Source: Bacteroidota bacterium (lineage in GTDB: Bacteria > Bacteroidota > Bacteroidia > Bacteroidales > Prolixibacteraceae). From it: a stretch of DNA of 64,000 nucleotides. Both the position numbers and the translations under genes were made by a program. Where the stretch lies: positions 20,236 through 84,235 of the forward strand of contig JAUXUF010000311.1 of NCBI GenBank assembly GCA_030684645.1, in the 5' to 3' direction. The notes below the pieces were generated by a model that saw only the letters and a program-made list of their open reading frames with translations, was not told where the DNA came from and searched no databases. Each line of letters opens with the position of its first letter. The first letter of the stretch is position 1. Below, in pieces: positions 19,557-31,114 of the stretch.

Positions 19557-21713
19557 TTATTCTTCTTTTTCTTCGGCTGCGTAGGCTGTCAAAAGTTCGT
19601 CCTGTACCTCCTGAGGTACTTTTTCGTAGGCAGCGAATTTCATGTTGAAAACGCCACGTCCACCGGTAAGTGAACTCAATGAAGTGGAGTATTTGTTCAT
19701 TTCCTTTAGCGGAACGCGGGCCGTAATTTTTTCATAGCCTTTTTCGCTTCCCATACCCATGATCAATGCGCGGCGGCCTTGCAGGTCGCTCATTACATCG
19801 CCCATCCGGTCGCCCTGTACCCAAACATCCAGATCATAAATTGGTTCCAGAATTTTTGCCCCGGCATTTTTAAAAGCAATACTGAAGGCATTACGACCTG
19901 CCAAACGGAAAGATATTTCGTTTGAATCAACCGGGTGCATTTTGCCGTCATAAACGTAAACCCGAATATCGCGGGCATACGAACCGGTAAGCGGACCTTC
20001 TTCCATTTTTTCCATGATACCTTTAACAATGGCCGGAAGAAAACGGGTGTCAATCGAACCTCCTACAATGCAGTTGTGAAAAACCAGTTTGCCTCCCCAT
20101 GCCATTGGAAATTCCTGAGTGTCGCGAACAGATATTTTTTGCTCCTTGCCGTTCATGATAAACATGTTTTTTGGCTGGCTGCCTTCTTCAAACGGTTCAA
20201 TAATCAGGTGAACTTCGCCAAACTGACCGGAACCGCCCGATTGTTTTTTATGCCTGTAATCACCCATTGCCGATTTCGTAATGGTTTCGCGGTATGGAAT
20301 TTTCGGAGTTTTAAATTCGATGGCGATTTTATGAATGTGGTCGAAGTACCATTTCAAGGTGTTTAGATGGTATTCTCCCTGACCTTCAACAATTAACTGC
20401 TTCAATTCTTTAAAATAATTCACAATATAAGTTGGGTCTTCATCCTTAACTTTGTGCAGGATTTCACCCACTTTTTCATCATCAGTTTCTGATAGCGCTT
20501 TTATTGCTACCCTGAATTTAGGTTCTGGAAATATGATCGGGGCAAATTTCAGGTCCAATTCTTTTTCACAAAGCGTTTGGTTGAATTTGGTATCTTTCAG
20601 CTTTACGGTGCAACCGATATCCCCGGCAACCAGTTCAGGAACACTGGTGCGATTTTTCCCGGCGGTTACAAAAAGTTGCGAGATTCTTTCTTTACCATTA
20701 TTGAAGGTGTTGTACAGATCTTTTCCTTCAGTAACTTTCCCCGACATGACTTTAAAGTACGTAACCTCGCCAACATGTGGTTCCAATGCCGTTTTAAACA
20801 CGAATAATGAAGTTGGATTTGATTCGTTCATTTCAACAGGTTTACCCTGAGTAATTTCCCGCATGGGTACTTGTGAAGGAGCAGGGGCGATGTTACAAAC
20901 AAATTCGAGTAATCGGCCAACGCCCATATTTTTCTTGGCAGAAACGCAGAATACAGGGAATAAATCGCGTTTGGTCATCCCAATTCTCATTCCTCTGCGC
21001 ATATCATCTTCTGACAACGAACCCTGTTCAAAATAGAGTTCCATCAATGATTCTTCATTTTCAGCGGCCATTTCAGCCAGTTCGTTGTGCAATTTATCAG
21101 CGCGTACTTTTTCCGAAGCAGGAATATCAAGTACTTCCGGTTTTCCTCCATCAGGGCCGTATTTGTACAATTTCATTGTTAACACATCAACAATAGAGTT
21201 AAATCCGATGCCTGTTTCAACGGGATACTGTACAACGGTTACTTTATTCCCGAATTTGCTTTTTAAATTATCGACATCCTGGTCATAATTGGCATTCTCA
21301 TTATCGAGGTGGTTCAATACAAAAATCAGCTTACTATTAGCTGCTTCGGCGTGGCGAAAGGCCGATTCTGTTCCGGCGCCAATCCCGGTTGAAGCATCGA
21401 TAACCATCAGGGCAAGTCCGGCAACCTGAAGGGAAGAAACTACACCCCCGCAAAAATCATCCATCCCGGGGTTGTCCAGAATATTAATTTTTTTGCCGTT
21501 AATTTCGGCATACATGAGCGAGGAAAATACAGAATTGCCGTATTCCTGCTCAATCAGATGATAGTCGGAAACGGTATTCTTGCTTCCAACATCACCTCTA
21601 CGGTTTATTACTCCACCCTCGAAAAGCATAGCTTCTGCGAGGGTGGTTTTCCCACTGCCAGCATTACCGATTAATGTAATGTTGCGAATTTCTCCAGTTT
21701 TATAGACTTTCAT
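19557..21713 (-). CDS. elongation factor G paralogue (EF-G2-like)
   Basis: EF-G-like over its full length (718 aa) but with divergent G motifs: GNAGSGKTT, DNPGMDD, NHLD. The canonical fusA is at 27094. Confidence 0.9.
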   Translation of the reverse strand: MKVYKTGEIRNITLIGNAGSGKTTLAEAMLFEGGVINRRGDVGSKNTVSDYHLIEQEYGNSVFSSLMYAEINGKKINILDNPGMDDFCGGVVSSLQVAGLALMVIDASTGIGAGTESAFRHAEAANSKLIFVLNHLDNENANYDQDVDNLKSKFGNKVTVVQYPVETGIGFNSIVDVLTMKLYKYGPDGGKPEVLDIPASEKVRADKLHNELAEMAAENEESLMELYFEQGSLSEDDMRRGMRIGMTKRDLFPVFCVSAKKNMGVGRLLEFVCNIAPAPSQVPMREITQGKPVEMNESNPTSLFVFKTALEPHVGEVTYFKVMSGKVTEGKDLYNTFNNGKERISQLFVTAGKNRTSVPELVAGDIGCTVKLKDTKFNQTLCEKELDLKFAPIIFPEPKFRVAIKALSETDDEKVGEILHKVKDEDPTYIVNYFKELKQLIVEGQGEYHLNTLKWYFDHIHKIAIEFKTPKIPYRETITKSAMGDYRHKKQSGGSGQFGEVHLIIEPFEEGSQPKNMFIMNGKEQKISVRDTQEFPMAWGGKLVFHNCIVGGSIDTRFLPAIVKGIMEKMEEGPLTGSYARDIRVYVYDGKMHPVDSNEISFRLAGRNAFSIAFKNAGAKILEPIYDLDVWVQGDRMGDVMSDLQGRRALIMGMGSEKGYEKITARVPLKEMNKYSTSLSSLTGGRGVFNMKFAAYEKVPQEVQDELLTAYAAEEKEE

Positions 21714-22260
21714 ATTGACATAGTTAATGGGTTTTTACTCCTTCATTATCAGCTATCTCAGGCTGTGATTAACAGAGAGGATCAAATTTAGTAATAATTA
21801 ATTAACAACCAAGATGCAGTTGGGTAAGCTGGAATTGTTATAAAAAGTGAAGTTTGTTCCTGAATTTAAAGGTTAAGAAAATCAGGTGATTGTGTTTTTA
21901 AGGATAATTAACTATTGGCTATAAAAGGCAGTAATACAGTAGAATGTAAAGATAATATGTTGTTGAATATTTTTTTTAATCGTTCGAAAAATATATTGCG
22001 TCAGAATGCTGAGGGTACAACAGGTGTGTGGAAAGTAAGGTGCTGGAAAGCAGTAAAATATACTATATTTGAATTTATGCAATATTATGATTTCCCTTAT
22101 CGAAGATTTTTTTTGATTTCTAAAAGTGTTTAGAAATCTGATCTCCCAATATTTCTGTTTCGCTTGGCAAGCAGGTCGTTCCACAATTTTAGTAAGATTT
22201 TGATTTGGAAATTAGTTGTTTCATATAATTCTGTTATTTTTGAGCATCCTAGAACGCGGT

Positions 22261-24447
22261 ATGTCAAAATTTCCCTTCTTCAAACAATACGATGCCATGG
22301 ATTGCGGACCAGCGTGTCTCCGCATGATAGCTGCATTCTATGGGAAAACATATTCACTTCAGAAACTTCGTGATCTGGCACACATTACCCGTGAAGGTGT
22401 TTCACTGCTTGGTTTGAGTGAAGCAGCCGAAACCATTGGTTTTCGTACGATCGGTGCCCGCATTACCCTCGAACAATTGATGGAAGCCCCGAAACCCTGC
22501 GTTGTTCACTGGGACCAGGATCATTTTGTAGTCGTTTACAACTACCGGAAAGGCAGGATATCTGTATCAGATCCGGCATTCGGACTGGTTGAATACACCG
22601 AAGCAGAATTTAAAAAACACTGGCTGGCGACTGTCCGTCAGGGCGAACAGAAGGGAATTTGCCTGTTGTTTGAACCAACCCCGAAGTTCTTTGAGCTGGA
22701 AGGTGAGACAATTAATCGTGGCAATTTCAAATTTCTCCTGAAATACCTGAAACCTCACCGAAGACTGGTTATTCAGTTGGTGCTGGGATTTTTTGTTGGC
22801 AGCCTGATTCAGCTGATTTTTCCTTTTCTGACACAGAGCATTGTTGATGTTGGTATCAATACCCAGGACATCAACTTTATATATCTGATTCTGGCAGCGC
22901 AGATGATGCTTTTCCTGAGCCGGATGACCGTGGATTTTATCCGGTCATGGATTCTGCTTCACATCAGCACACGAATTAATATCAGCATCATCTCCGATTT
23001 CCTGATTAAGCTGATGAAAATGCCGATTGGCTTTTTCGATACCAAAATGATTGGCGATTTGCTTCAGCGCATAGGAGATCATCGTCGAATCGAACGGTTT
23101 TTGACCTCACAATCGCTCAATGTTATTTTTTCTGTTTTCAATATAGTGATATTCAGTATTGTACTTGTCCTGTACAATTTGGGTATCTTCCTTGTATTTC
23201 TGTTTGGTTCAGTAATGTACATTGGTTGGATTTTTTTATTTCTCCGGAAACGGCGCGAGCTCGATTTTAAACGGTTCGCTCAACTGGCCGACAATCAAAG
23301 CAAGCTGATCCAGTTAATCAACGGGATGCAGGAAATAAAACTGAACAACTACGAACGTCAGAAAAGGTGGGAGTGGGAGAGGATTCAGGCCCGGTTATTC
23401 AAAGTAAATGTAAATAACCTTTCCTTACAGCAATATCAGCAGGCAGGCTCGGTCTTCATCAACGAAACCAAGAATATTGTAATAACCATCCTGGCAGCCA
23501 CTGCAGTTGTTAACGGACACATGACTTTGGGTATGATGCTGGCCGTACAATATATAATAGGCCAGATGAACAGCCCGCTCGATCAGATGATTGAGTTTGT
23601 GCAGGTATCACAGGACGCCAAAATTAGTCTGGAACGGTTGGCCGAGATTCATAGCAACAAAGATGAAGACCAGGATCAGGAAGGAAAACTGACCACCTTA
23701 CCGGCATCGGCTGATATTCGTATTTCGGATTTGGTTTTCCAGTACGAAGGGCCGCATTCTCCTAAAGTGCTTAATAATTTGAATCTGGTTCTTCCGCAAG
23801 GAAAAGTTACTGCCATTGTCGGGACCAGCGGAAGTGGCAAAACCACATTAGTGAAACTACTTCTTGGATTCTATCCACCGGTTTCCGGCTCTATCAAAAT
23901 TGGCGATTCTGACTTATCGGCCTACCAGCAGCATTGGTGGCGTGCTAAATGCGGTGCGGTGATGCAGGATGGTTTTATCTTTTCAGATTCCATTGCATCC
24001 AACATTGCCATTGGCGATGAGGAACCCGACAAGGAAAGACTGAGCTATGCGGTTAGAATGGCCAATATTCAGGAATTTATCGAAACTTTACCTTTAAATT
24101 ACAATACCAAAATCGGGCCCGAAGGAGTTGGGATAAGCCAGGGGCAGAAACAGCGCATTCTAATAGCCCGGGCCATTTATAAAAATCCTGAATTTATTTT
24201 CTTCGATGAAGCGACCAACTCATTGGATGCGAACAACGAAAAAGTTATTCTGGAGAACCTGGATGAATTTTTTGCCGGAAAAACGGTTGTCGTTGTTGCC
24301 CACCGATTAAGTACCGTTAAAAATGCCCATCAGATCATTGTTATTGAAAAAGGAAATATCGTTGAAATTGGCACCCACGAAGAATTGACCCGAATAAAAG
24401 GCGCCTATTATCAATTGGTGAAGAACCAGCTTGAACTTGGGAACTAA
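22261..24447 (+). CDS. peptidase-domain (C39) ABC exporter
   Basis: ORF 22216..24447; C39 QYDAMDCGPACLRMIAAFYGK...HFVVVY...DPAFG; Walker A GTSGSGKTT; FDEATNSLD. Confidence 0.92.
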   Translation: MSKFPFFKQYDAMDCGPACLRMIAAFYGKTYSLQKLRDLAHITREGVSLLGLSEAAETIGFRTIGARITLEQLMEAPKPCVVHWDQDHFVVVYNYRKGRISVSDPAFGLVEYTEAEFKKHWLATVRQGEQKGICLLFEPTPKFFELEGETINRGNFKFLLKYLKPHRRLVIQLVLGFFVGSLIQLIFPFLTQSIVDVGINTQDINFIYLILAAQMMLFLSRMTVDFIRSWILLHISTRINISIISDFLIKLMKMPIGFFDTKMIGDLLQRIGDHRRIERFLTSQSLNVIFSVFNIVIFSIVLVLYNLGIFLVFLFGSVMYIGWIFLFLRKRRELDFKRFAQLADNQSKLIQLINGMQEIKLNNYERQKRWEWERIQARLFKVNVNNLSLQQYQQAGSVFINETKNIVITILAATAVVNGHMTLGMMLAVQYIIGQMNSPLDQMIEFVQVSQDAKISLERLAEIHSNKDEDQDQEGKLTTLPASADIRISDLVFQYEGPHSPKVLNNLNLVLPQGKVTAIVGTSGSGKTTLVKLLLGFYPPVSGSIKIGDSDLSAYQQHWWRAKCGAVMQDGFIFSDSIASNIAIGDEEPDKERLSYAVRMANIQEFIETLPLNYNTKIGPEGVGISQGQKQRILIARAIYKNPEFIFFDEATNSLDANNEKVILENLDEFFAGKTVVVVAHRLSTVKNAHQIIVIEKGNIVEIGTHEELTRIKGAYYQLVKNQLELGN

Positions 24448-24504
24448 AACGAAGGGCTGAAGGATTGATTTTATACTGAGACTGAATACTGAGACTAGTT
24501 TATC

Positions 24505-25824
24505 ATGGATAAGGAGAAAAAAAATTTTGAAATAGAATTGAGAAGCGATGAATTCCAGGAGATTGTGCAGCAATCGCCCCGGTGGATGATTCGTTCCGGT
24601 ATTTTCCTCATTTTCGGGATTGTAATCCTTTTGCTGGCTGGAAGTTACTTTTTTCGTTATCCGGATGCCATCAATGCCAACATTGTGGTTCTGTCCGAAA
24701 ATCCACCTGCATACCTGGCTGCCCGCACCACTGCCCGGATTGATTCACTGATGGCAGCCGACCAGCAACTGGTTTCCGAAGGTCAAATTATCGCCATACT
24801 CGAAAGTACGGCCAAATTTGAAGATGCCATGAAGTTGAAAGAGCTTTTTCTCCGTTTGGAACCGTTTATGCTGACTTTTGACACCCTGAATGTATCTGTA
24901 CCTGAATTTGATTTGCAATTGGGTGATATTCAGTCGGATTATTCCAGTTTCGTAAGGTTGTACAACGACTATTTTTCATTTCTGCGCCTGAAATTATATC
25001 CTAAGAAAATTAAATCGTTGAAGCAGCAAGTTGCGATGAACCGCATTTATTACGACCGGCTTTGGGCGCAAAAACAAGATATGGAAGCAGATTTTCGTTT
25101 AACCAATAGTCAGTTTAAACGCGATTCTTTGCTTCAGATGAAGGGTGTACTTTCTGATCTGGATTTGGAAAAAACCAAAGCCATCCTGATTCAGAAAAAA
25201 TTCAATTTAAACAGTGCACGCACAAAACTTGCTGAAACCCAAAGTTCAACCATAAAGATAGAACAGGATGTGGTTGATGCCGAAATGGAATTTGCCAATC
25301 AGACTAAAAAAGCTCAGAGTACATTGGTTGAAGCCATGAATGTTCTGAAAAGCCGGTTGGCCTTTTGGGAACAAACCTATATTGTCAGGAGCCCAATTTC
25401 AGGCAAAGTAAGTTTTACCAATTTCTGGAGTAACAATCAGCAAGTCAAAAAAGATGAGATTGTATTTTCTGTTATTCCTGAAAAACAATCCCAAATCATT
25501 GGCCGGATCAGCCTGGCATTTAAAGGAGCCGGAAAGGTAGCTGTTGGTCAAAGAGTCAATATCAGGTTCGAAAATTTTCCGTATATGGAATATGGCTTTA
25601 TCAAAGGCACGGTTAAAAGCATTTCGCTAATTCCAAACAATGAAAATTACATTGTTGAAGTGGAGTTGCCCCAGGACCTGATGACCAATTACAACATACC
25701 ATTAAAATTCAGTCAGGAGATGAAAGGATCAGCCGAAATAATAACAGAAGATTTAAGACTCATCCAACGATTTTTTAATCCGGTAAAATCGCTGCTTAAA
25801 CACCGGGTTTCCCAATCAGAATAA
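24505..25824 (+). CDS. HlyD-family membrane fusion protein
   Basis: Single N-terminal TM, coiled coil, YIVRSPISGKVSFTNFWSNNQQV. Confidence 0.85.
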   Translation: MDKEKKNFEIELRSDEFQEIVQQSPRWMIRSGIFLIFGIVILLLAGSYFFRYPDAINANIVVLSENPPAYLAARTTARIDSLMAADQQLVSEGQIIAILESTAKFEDAMKLKELFLRLEPFMLTFDTLNVSVPEFDLQLGDIQSDYSSFVRLYNDYFSFLRLKLYPKKIKSLKQQVAMNRIYYDRLWAQKQDMEADFRLTNSQFKRDSLLQMKGVLSDLDLEKTKAILIQKKFNLNSARTKLAETQSSTIKIEQDVVDAEMEFANQTKKAQSTLVEAMNVLKSRLAFWEQTYIVRSPISGKVSFTNFWSNNQQVKKDEIVFSVIPEKQSQIIGRISLAFKGAGKVAVGQRVNIRFENFPYMEYGFIKGTVKSISLIPNNENYIVEVELPQDLMTNYNIPLKFSQEMKGSAEIITEDLRLIQRFFNPVKSLLKHRVSQSE

Positions 25825-25970
25825 GACATCCTGCCAATTTAATATTTCCTACGTTAAGAATAATTGAAAAAAGATCAATTATTTTCCGGGTTTTATTGGG
25901 TTTTCTATTGGCAATTAGTACTTTTGCGAGCCGTTTAAAAGGGAAAACTCTTTTGACCGGTGTGTAAGGT

Positions 25971-26001
25971 ATTGGAATTGATGAAAATTACGATACCTTT
26001 G
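25971..26001 (+). promoter_or_regulatory. Bacteroidetes-type promoter upstream of rpsL
   Basis: TTG (25972-25974), N19, TACCTTTG (25994-26001): matches the TTTG-N19-TAnnTTTG consensus. A second weaker copy: TTG (25896) with TACTTTTG (25919-25926), N20. Confidence 0.65.
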
Positions 26002-26047
26002 CAAACCAATTTTTTGCGTAAGTAATATTTAAATTAAGAGTAGCTAT

Positions 26048-26428
26048 ATGCCAACGATTCAGCAGTTAGTTAGAAAAGGAAGACAAAGTAATGCGGAGAA
26101 AAGTAAGTCTCCGGCATTGGATTCTTGCCCACAGAGAAGGGGAGTATGTGTTCGTGTTTATACCACAACTCCTAAAAAACCAAACTCAGCGATGCGTAAA
26201 GTAGCCAGGGTTCGGTTGACAAATGGCAAGGAAGTGAACGCTTACATTCCGGGAGAAGGTCATAACCTTCAGGAACATTCTATTGTATTGGTACGCGGTG
26301 GTAGGGTAAAAGACCTTCCGGGAGTTCGTTACCATTTAATTCGTGGCGCTTTGGATACCGCCGGTGTTGAAGGTCGTACTCAAAGACGGTCGAAATACGG
26401 TACCAAAAGACCAAAAGTGAAAAAATAA
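26048..26428 (+). CDS. rpsL: 30S ribosomal protein S12
   Basis: [12 protein letters not shown]...[21 protein letters not shown]. Confidence 0.98.
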   Translation: MPTIQQLVRKGRQSNAEKSKSPALDSCPQRRGVCVRVYTTTPKKPNSAMRKVARVRLTNGKEVNAYIPGEGHNLQEHSIVLVRGGRVKDLPGVRYHLIRGALDTAGVEGRTQRRSKYGTKRPKVKK

Positions 26429-26554
26429 GATTTTCACTGATTTATTTATTTAATTGACGTTCTAGCTTAGTGGTTTGAGTTGAGTAAAGAGGCCCCAGAG
26501 CCGATTGAAGCCCACAAACGACAGCGAATTTAATTAACACTTAAGCATTACATA

Positions 26555-27031
26555 ATGAGAAAATCGAAACCAAAGAAGCGGATCATTCTGCCCGATCCAA
26601 AATTTAATGACGTACTGGTTACACGTTTCGTCAACGACTTGATGTATGACGGTAAAAAATCCATCGCGTATCAAATATTCTACGACGCCATGGATATCGT
26701 TGAGAAAAAAATGAAGGACTCTGAAGTTAGTCCGGTGGATGTGTTTAAAAAAGCGCTCGAAAAAATTACCCCTCACGTTGAAGTGAAAAGCAGAAGAGTT
26801 GGTGGAGCTACATTCCAGGTTCCTATGGAAATCCGCCCCGAAAGAAAAACCTCAATCTCAGTCAAAAACTTAATCTTATATTCCCGCAAACGTTCAGGCC
26901 GTTCGATGGCTGAAAAACTTGCAGGCGAAATTGTTGCAGCTTATAACGAAGAAGGTGGAGCTTTCAAAAAGAAAGAAGACACACACCGTATGGCTGAAGC
27001 AAACCGCGCATTTGCACATTTCCGTTTTTAG
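26555..27031 (+). CDS. rpsG: 30S ribosomal protein S7
   Basis: [17 protein letters not shown]...[16 protein letters not shown]. Confidence 0.98.
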   Translation: MRKSKPKKRIILPDPKFNDVLVTRFVNDLMYDGKKSIAYQIFYDAMDIVEKKMKDSEVSPVDVFKKALEKITPHVEVKSRRVGGATFQVPMEIRPERKTSISVKNLILYSRKRSGRSMAEKLAGEIVAAYNEEGGAFKKKEDTHRMAEANRAFAHFRF

Positions 27032-27093
27032 TTTTTAGAAAAGGATTAGAAGAATAGAAAGCGTTTTAGTAAAAGGAAAGATATTGGTAAAAA

Positions 27094-29205
27094 ATGGCAA
27101 AAGACTTAAGATATACTAGAAATATTGGCATCATGGCTCACATTGATGCCGGCAAAACGACCACTTCGGAGCGCATCCTGTATTATACAGGTATCACGCA
27201 CCGTATTGGAGAAGTCCACGATGGGGCTGCCACCATGGACTGGATGGAGCAGGAGCAGGAACGTGGTATTACCATTACCTCGGCTGCTACGACAACTTTC
27301 TGGACATATCAGGATATAGAACATAAAATTAACATCATCGATACTCCCGGACACGTTGACTTTACTGTTGAAGTAGAGCGTTCGTTAAGGGTTTTGGATG
27401 GCGCTGTTGCTCTTTTTTGTGCTGTTGGTGGTGTTGAAGCTCAATCGGAAACGGTTTGGCGTCAGGCTGAAAAATATGGTGTTCCACGTATCGGGTTCGT
27501 GAATAAAATGGACCGTTCGGGAGCCGATTTTTATAATGTGCTTAATGAGGTAAGAGAGAAACTAGGGGCAAACCCGATTCCGATCACCATCCCAATTGGC
27601 GCTGAAGAAACTTTTGAAGGCGTGGTTGACTTGATCGAAATGAAAGCCATTCGCTGGAGAGACGATGCAACATTGGGTACTACGTTTTATCTGGAAGAAA
27701 TTCCAGCTGACATGAAAGAAATTGCCGATGAGTATCGTGCAAAACTGGTTGAAGCTGTTGCTGAATTTGATGATGATTTGCTCGAACGTTTTTTCGAGGA
27801 TCCGGAATCAATTACGGTTGATCAGATGTTGACTGTAATTCGTAAAGCAACCATCAGTGGTTCAATCGTACCAATGATGTGTGGTTCGGCATTCAAAAAC
27901 AAGGGTGTTCAGCGTTTGCTCGATGCCGTTTGTTCTTTCCTCCCAAGCCCACTTGATAAAGGCGAAATTGTTGGAGTTGAATATGATGATCCGGATGTTG
28001 AAATTATTCGTCATGCTGATGTGAACGAACCTCTTTCAGCTCTGGCATTCAAAATTGCTACCGACCCTTATGTCGGTCGTTTGTGTTTTATTCGTGTTTA
28101 TTCAGGTAAAATTACTGCAGGTGACTCGGTCTTTAATTCCAGGACAGGAAAAAAAGAACGCATCTCGCGTATTTACCAGATGCACTCCAACAAACAAAAT
28201 CCGATTGATGTAATTGAAGCAGGTGATATTTGTGCAGCTGTTGGATTTAAAGATATCCGTACAGGCGATACTTTGTCTGATTTAGACAATCCTGTTGTTC
28301 TTGAAAGTATGGACTTTCCGGAACCAGTTATCGGCATTGCCATTGAGCCTAAAACTCAAAAAGATCTCGATAAATTGAATTTGGGTTTATATAAGCTTGC
28401 CGAAGAAGATCCAACGTTTAAAGTAAATACCGATCAGGATTCAGGCCAGACCATCATTAGAGGAATGGGTGAACTTCACCTTGAAATTATTGTTGACCGT
28501 CTTCGTCGTGAATTTAAAGTGGAATGTAACCAGGGAGCTCCCCAGGTTGCTTATAAAGAATGTATCACCAAATCGGTTGAAATCCGTGAAGTGTTCAAGA
28601 AACAATCCGGAGGCCGTGGTAAATTCGCTGATATTAGTGTTCGCGTTGAGCCAGCCGATGAAGGTAAAATCGGACTTCAGTTTGTTGATGCTGTCAAAGG
28701 CGGAAACATTCCACGCGAATATATCCCATCCGTACAAAAAGGATTCGAATCTGCTTTGTTGAACGGTCCGCTGGCAGGGTTCAATGTCGATAGCCTGAAG
28801 GTTACACTGCTCGATGGTAGTTTCCATGCAGTTGACTCCGATCAGTTGTCATTTGAAATCTGCGCACGTCAGGCATTTAAAACTGCTGCCGGTAAAGCAG
28901 GTCCAAGATTGCTTGAACCTATTATGAAATGCGAAATTGTTACTCCTGAAGAATACATGGGTGACATTATCGGTGACCTTAACCGACGTCGGGGGCAAAT
29001 TGAAGGTATGGAAGAAAAAGCGGGCGCCCGTGTGATCAAAGCATTGGTTCCGCTTTCTGAATTATTCGGATATGTAACTGTCCTCCGGACTTTATCGTCT
29101 GGTCGTGCAACATCGTCAATGGAATTCGCGAAATACGTTGAATTACCGAAACTATTGGCAATTAAAGTTCTTGATGATTTAAAAGGAAGAACAGACCTAT
29201 TATAA
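27094..29205 (+). CDS. fusA: elongation factor G (canonical)
   Basis: [46 protein letters not shown]. Confidence 0.98.
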   Translation: MAKDLRYTRNIGIMAHIDAGKTTTSERILYYTGITHRIGEVHDGAATMDWMEQEQERGITITSAATTTFWTYQDIEHKINIIDTPGHVDFTVEVERSLRVLDGAVALFCAVGGVEAQSETVWRQAEKYGVPRIGFVNKMDRSGADFYNVLNEVREKLGANPIPITIPIGAEETFEGVVDLIEMKAIRWRDDATLGTTFYLEEIPADMKEIADEYRAKLVEAVAEFDDDLLERFFEDPESITVDQMLTVIRKATISGSIVPMMCGSAFKNKGVQRLLDAVCSFLPSPLDKGEIVGVEYDDPDVEIIRHADVNEPLSALAFKIATDPYVGRLCFIRVYSGKITAGDSVFNSRTGKKERISRIYQMHSNKQNPIDVIEAGDICAAVGFKDIRTGDTLSDLDNPVVLESMDFPEPVIGIAIEPKTQKDLDKLNLGLYKLAEEDPTFKVNTDQDSGQTIIRGMGELHLEIIVDRLRREFKVECNQGAPQVAYKECITKSVEIREVFKKQSGGRGKFADISVRVEPADEGKIGLQFVDAVKGGNIPREYIPSVQKGFESALLNGPLAGFNVDSLKVTLLDGSFHAVDSDQLSFEICARQAFKTAAGKAGPRLLEPIMKCEIVTPEEYMGDIIGDLNRRRGQIEGMEEKAGARVIKALVPLSELFGYVTVLRTLSSGRATSSMEFAKYVELPKLLAIKVLDDLKGRTDLL

Positions 29206-29232
29206 TTACAAACTGTATTATTATTTCTCATT

Positions 29233-29538
29233 ATGAGTCAAAAGATCAGAATTAAGCTGAAATCGTATGATCACAACTTAGTGGACAAGTCGGCCGAAAA
29301 GATCGTAAAAACAGTTAAAACAACAGGTGCAATAGTAAGCGGACCAATTCCGCTTCCTACTCACAAACGTATTTTTACTGTATTACGCTCAACCTTTGTG
29401 AATAAAAAATCAAGGGAACAATTCGAGCTGTCGTCATACAAACGTTTGATTGACATTTACAGTTCAACAGCAAAAACCATCGACGCCTTAATGAAGCTTG
29501 AATTACCAAGTGGCGTTGAAGTAGAAATTAAAGTTTGA
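29233..29538 (+). CDS. rpsJ: 30S ribosomal protein S10
   Basis: [20 protein letters not shown]...GPIPLPT. Confidence 0.98.
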   Translation: MSQKIRIKLKSYDHNLVDKSAEKIVKTVKTTGAIVSGPIPLPTHKRIFTVLRSTFVNKKSREQFELSSYKRLIDIYSSTAKTIDALMKLELPSGVEVEIKV

Positions 29539-29559
29539 TAACCTGTAAAAAACAAAAAA

Positions 29560-30177
29560 ATGGCAGGATTAATCGGTAAAAAAATCGGAATGACTTCCGT
29601 ATTCAGTGTTGAGGGGAAAAACATCCCATGCACTGTGATTCAAGCCGGTCCTTGTGTGGTAACACAAGTGAAATCGGTGGGAACTGACGGCTATGATTCT
29701 ATTCAGTTGGGCTTTGAAGACAAAAAGGAAAAGCACACCAACAAAGCTGAAATGGGTCATTTCAAAAAAGCCACCACAGAACCCAAAAGAAAAATTATTG
29801 AGTTCAAGGAACTGGAAGGCGAATTTAAACTTGGTGACATCGTTACAGTTGATTCTTTCATTGAAGAAGGATGGGTTGACGTTCAGGGTGTGACAAAAGG
29901 TAAAGGATTCCAGGGGGTAGTAAAACGTCATGGTTTTGCTGGTGTTGGCGATGCCACACACGGACAGCACAACCGTTTGAGAGCTCCTGGTTCAGTGGGT
30001 GCATCTTCTTATCCATCCCGCGTTTTCAAAGGAATGCGCATGGCTGGTAACGATGGCAATGACAATGTTACGATTCAGAACCTGAAAGTTTTGAAAATCA
30101 TTCCAGAGTCAAATTTATTGATAGTTAAAGGATCAGTTCCTGGTTGTAAAGGTTCATATGTAATTATTTATCAGTAA
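29560..30177 (+). CDS. rplC: 50S ribosomal protein L3
   Basis: [15 protein letters not shown]...[14 protein letters not shown]. Confidence 0.98.
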   Translation: MAGLIGKKIGMTSVFSVEGKNIPCTVIQAGPCVVTQVKSVGTDGYDSIQLGFEDKKEKHTNKAEMGHFKKATTEPKRKIIEFKELEGEFKLGDIVTVDSFIEEGWVDVQGVTKGKGFQGVVKRHGFAGVGDATHGQHNRLRAPGSVGASSYPSRVFKGMRMAGNDGNDNVTIQNLKVLKIIPESNLLIVKGSVPGCKGSYVIIYQ

Positions 30178-30806
30178 TGGAAATAAAAGTATTAAATACA
30201 GCAGGACAAGAAACCGGAAGAACTGTTACGTTAGACGAACAAATTTTCGGTATTGAGCCAAATGACCATGCCATTTATCTGGATGTCAAACAAATTCTGG
30301 CCAATAAAAGACAAGGAACCCACAGTTCGAAAGAGCGAGGCGAAGTATCAGGAAGTACCCGGAAGCTGAAAAAGCAAAAAGGTACCGGTACTGCACGTGC
30401 AGGTAGTATTAAATCACCGGTTTTCCGTGGCGGGGGCCGTGTTTTTGGACCACGTCCGAGAAGCTACGATTTTAAATTGAACAAGAAGGTCAAATCTCTT
30501 GCACGCAAATCCGCATTAACATACAAAGCCCTGGAAGAAGCAATTCTGGTCATTGAAGATTTCTCTTTTGAATCTCCAAAAACCCGCGAAATGGTGCAAA
30601 TCAGTAATAATCTGAAAATTAATGATAAAAAGTCACTTTTCGTTTTACCGGAAGAAAATAAAAATATATATTTGTCCTCCAGAAATTTGCAGGCTATTTC
30701 TGTTATAACTGCTTCAGAATTAAATACTTATCAAATTCTGAACGCAAAAAAAGTAATAGTTTTGGAAAGTTCAGTGAGCAAGATTGAAGAATTGTTTAAG
30801 ATATAA
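30177..30806 (+). CDS. rplD: 50S ribosomal protein L4
   Basis: [31 protein letters not shown]. Confidence 0.98.
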   Translation: MEIKVLNTAGQETGRTVTLDEQIFGIEPNDHAIYLDVKQILANKRQGTHSSKERGEVSGSTRKLKKQKGTGTARAGSIKSPVFRGGGRVFGPRPRSYDFKLNKKVKSLARKSALTYKALEEAILVIEDFSFESPKTREMVQISNNLKINDKKSLFVLPEENKNIYLSSRNLQAISVITASELNTYQILNAKKVIVLESSVSKIEELFKI

Positions 30807-30811
30807 AAGGC

Positions 30812-31108
30812 TTGAAAATGGAAATTTTAATTAAACCCATCGTAACCGAAAAGATGACAGGTCAGGCCGAAGGTCTTAACCGCTACGGCTTTATCGTCAA
30901 TCGGAGCGCTAATAAATTACAGATAAGAAGAGCCATTGAAAGTTTATACAATGTTTCAGTACAATCTGTGAATACATTAATTAACGGTGGTAAACGGAAA
31001 TCTCGTTTTACCAAAGCCGGGGTCATTTCCGGAAGTACCGGAATGAGCAAAAAAGCTATTGTTACAATAGCAAAAGGAGAATCTATTGATTTTTACAGTA
31101 ATATTTAA
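30812..31108 (+). CDS. rplW: 50S ribosomal protein L23
   Basis: ILIKPIVTEKM; operon position. Confidence 0.97.
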   Translation: MKMEILIKPIVTEKMTGQAEGLNRYGFIVNRSANKLQIRRAIESLYNVSVQSVNTLINGGKRKSRFTKAGVISGSTGMSKKAIVTIAKGESIDFYSNI

Positions 31109-31114
31109 TTTAAA

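Noticed and set aside
19557-21713. TetQ/TetM-like ribosomal protection protein
   Set aside because: Sequence fits the Bacteroidetes EF-G2 paralogue better; G motifs are degenerate, unlike the active GTPases of tetracycline protection proteins.
26429-26554. Possible tRNA or small RNA between rpsL and rpsG
   Set aside because: No cloverleaf-compatible arms or TTCRANN loop seen; probably an untranslated leader.
29569-29970. Antisense ORFs over ribosomal genes (and similar ones over uvrA, fusA, hisS)
   Set aside because: They overlap strongly supported genes and encode no recognisable motifs; shadow ORFs.
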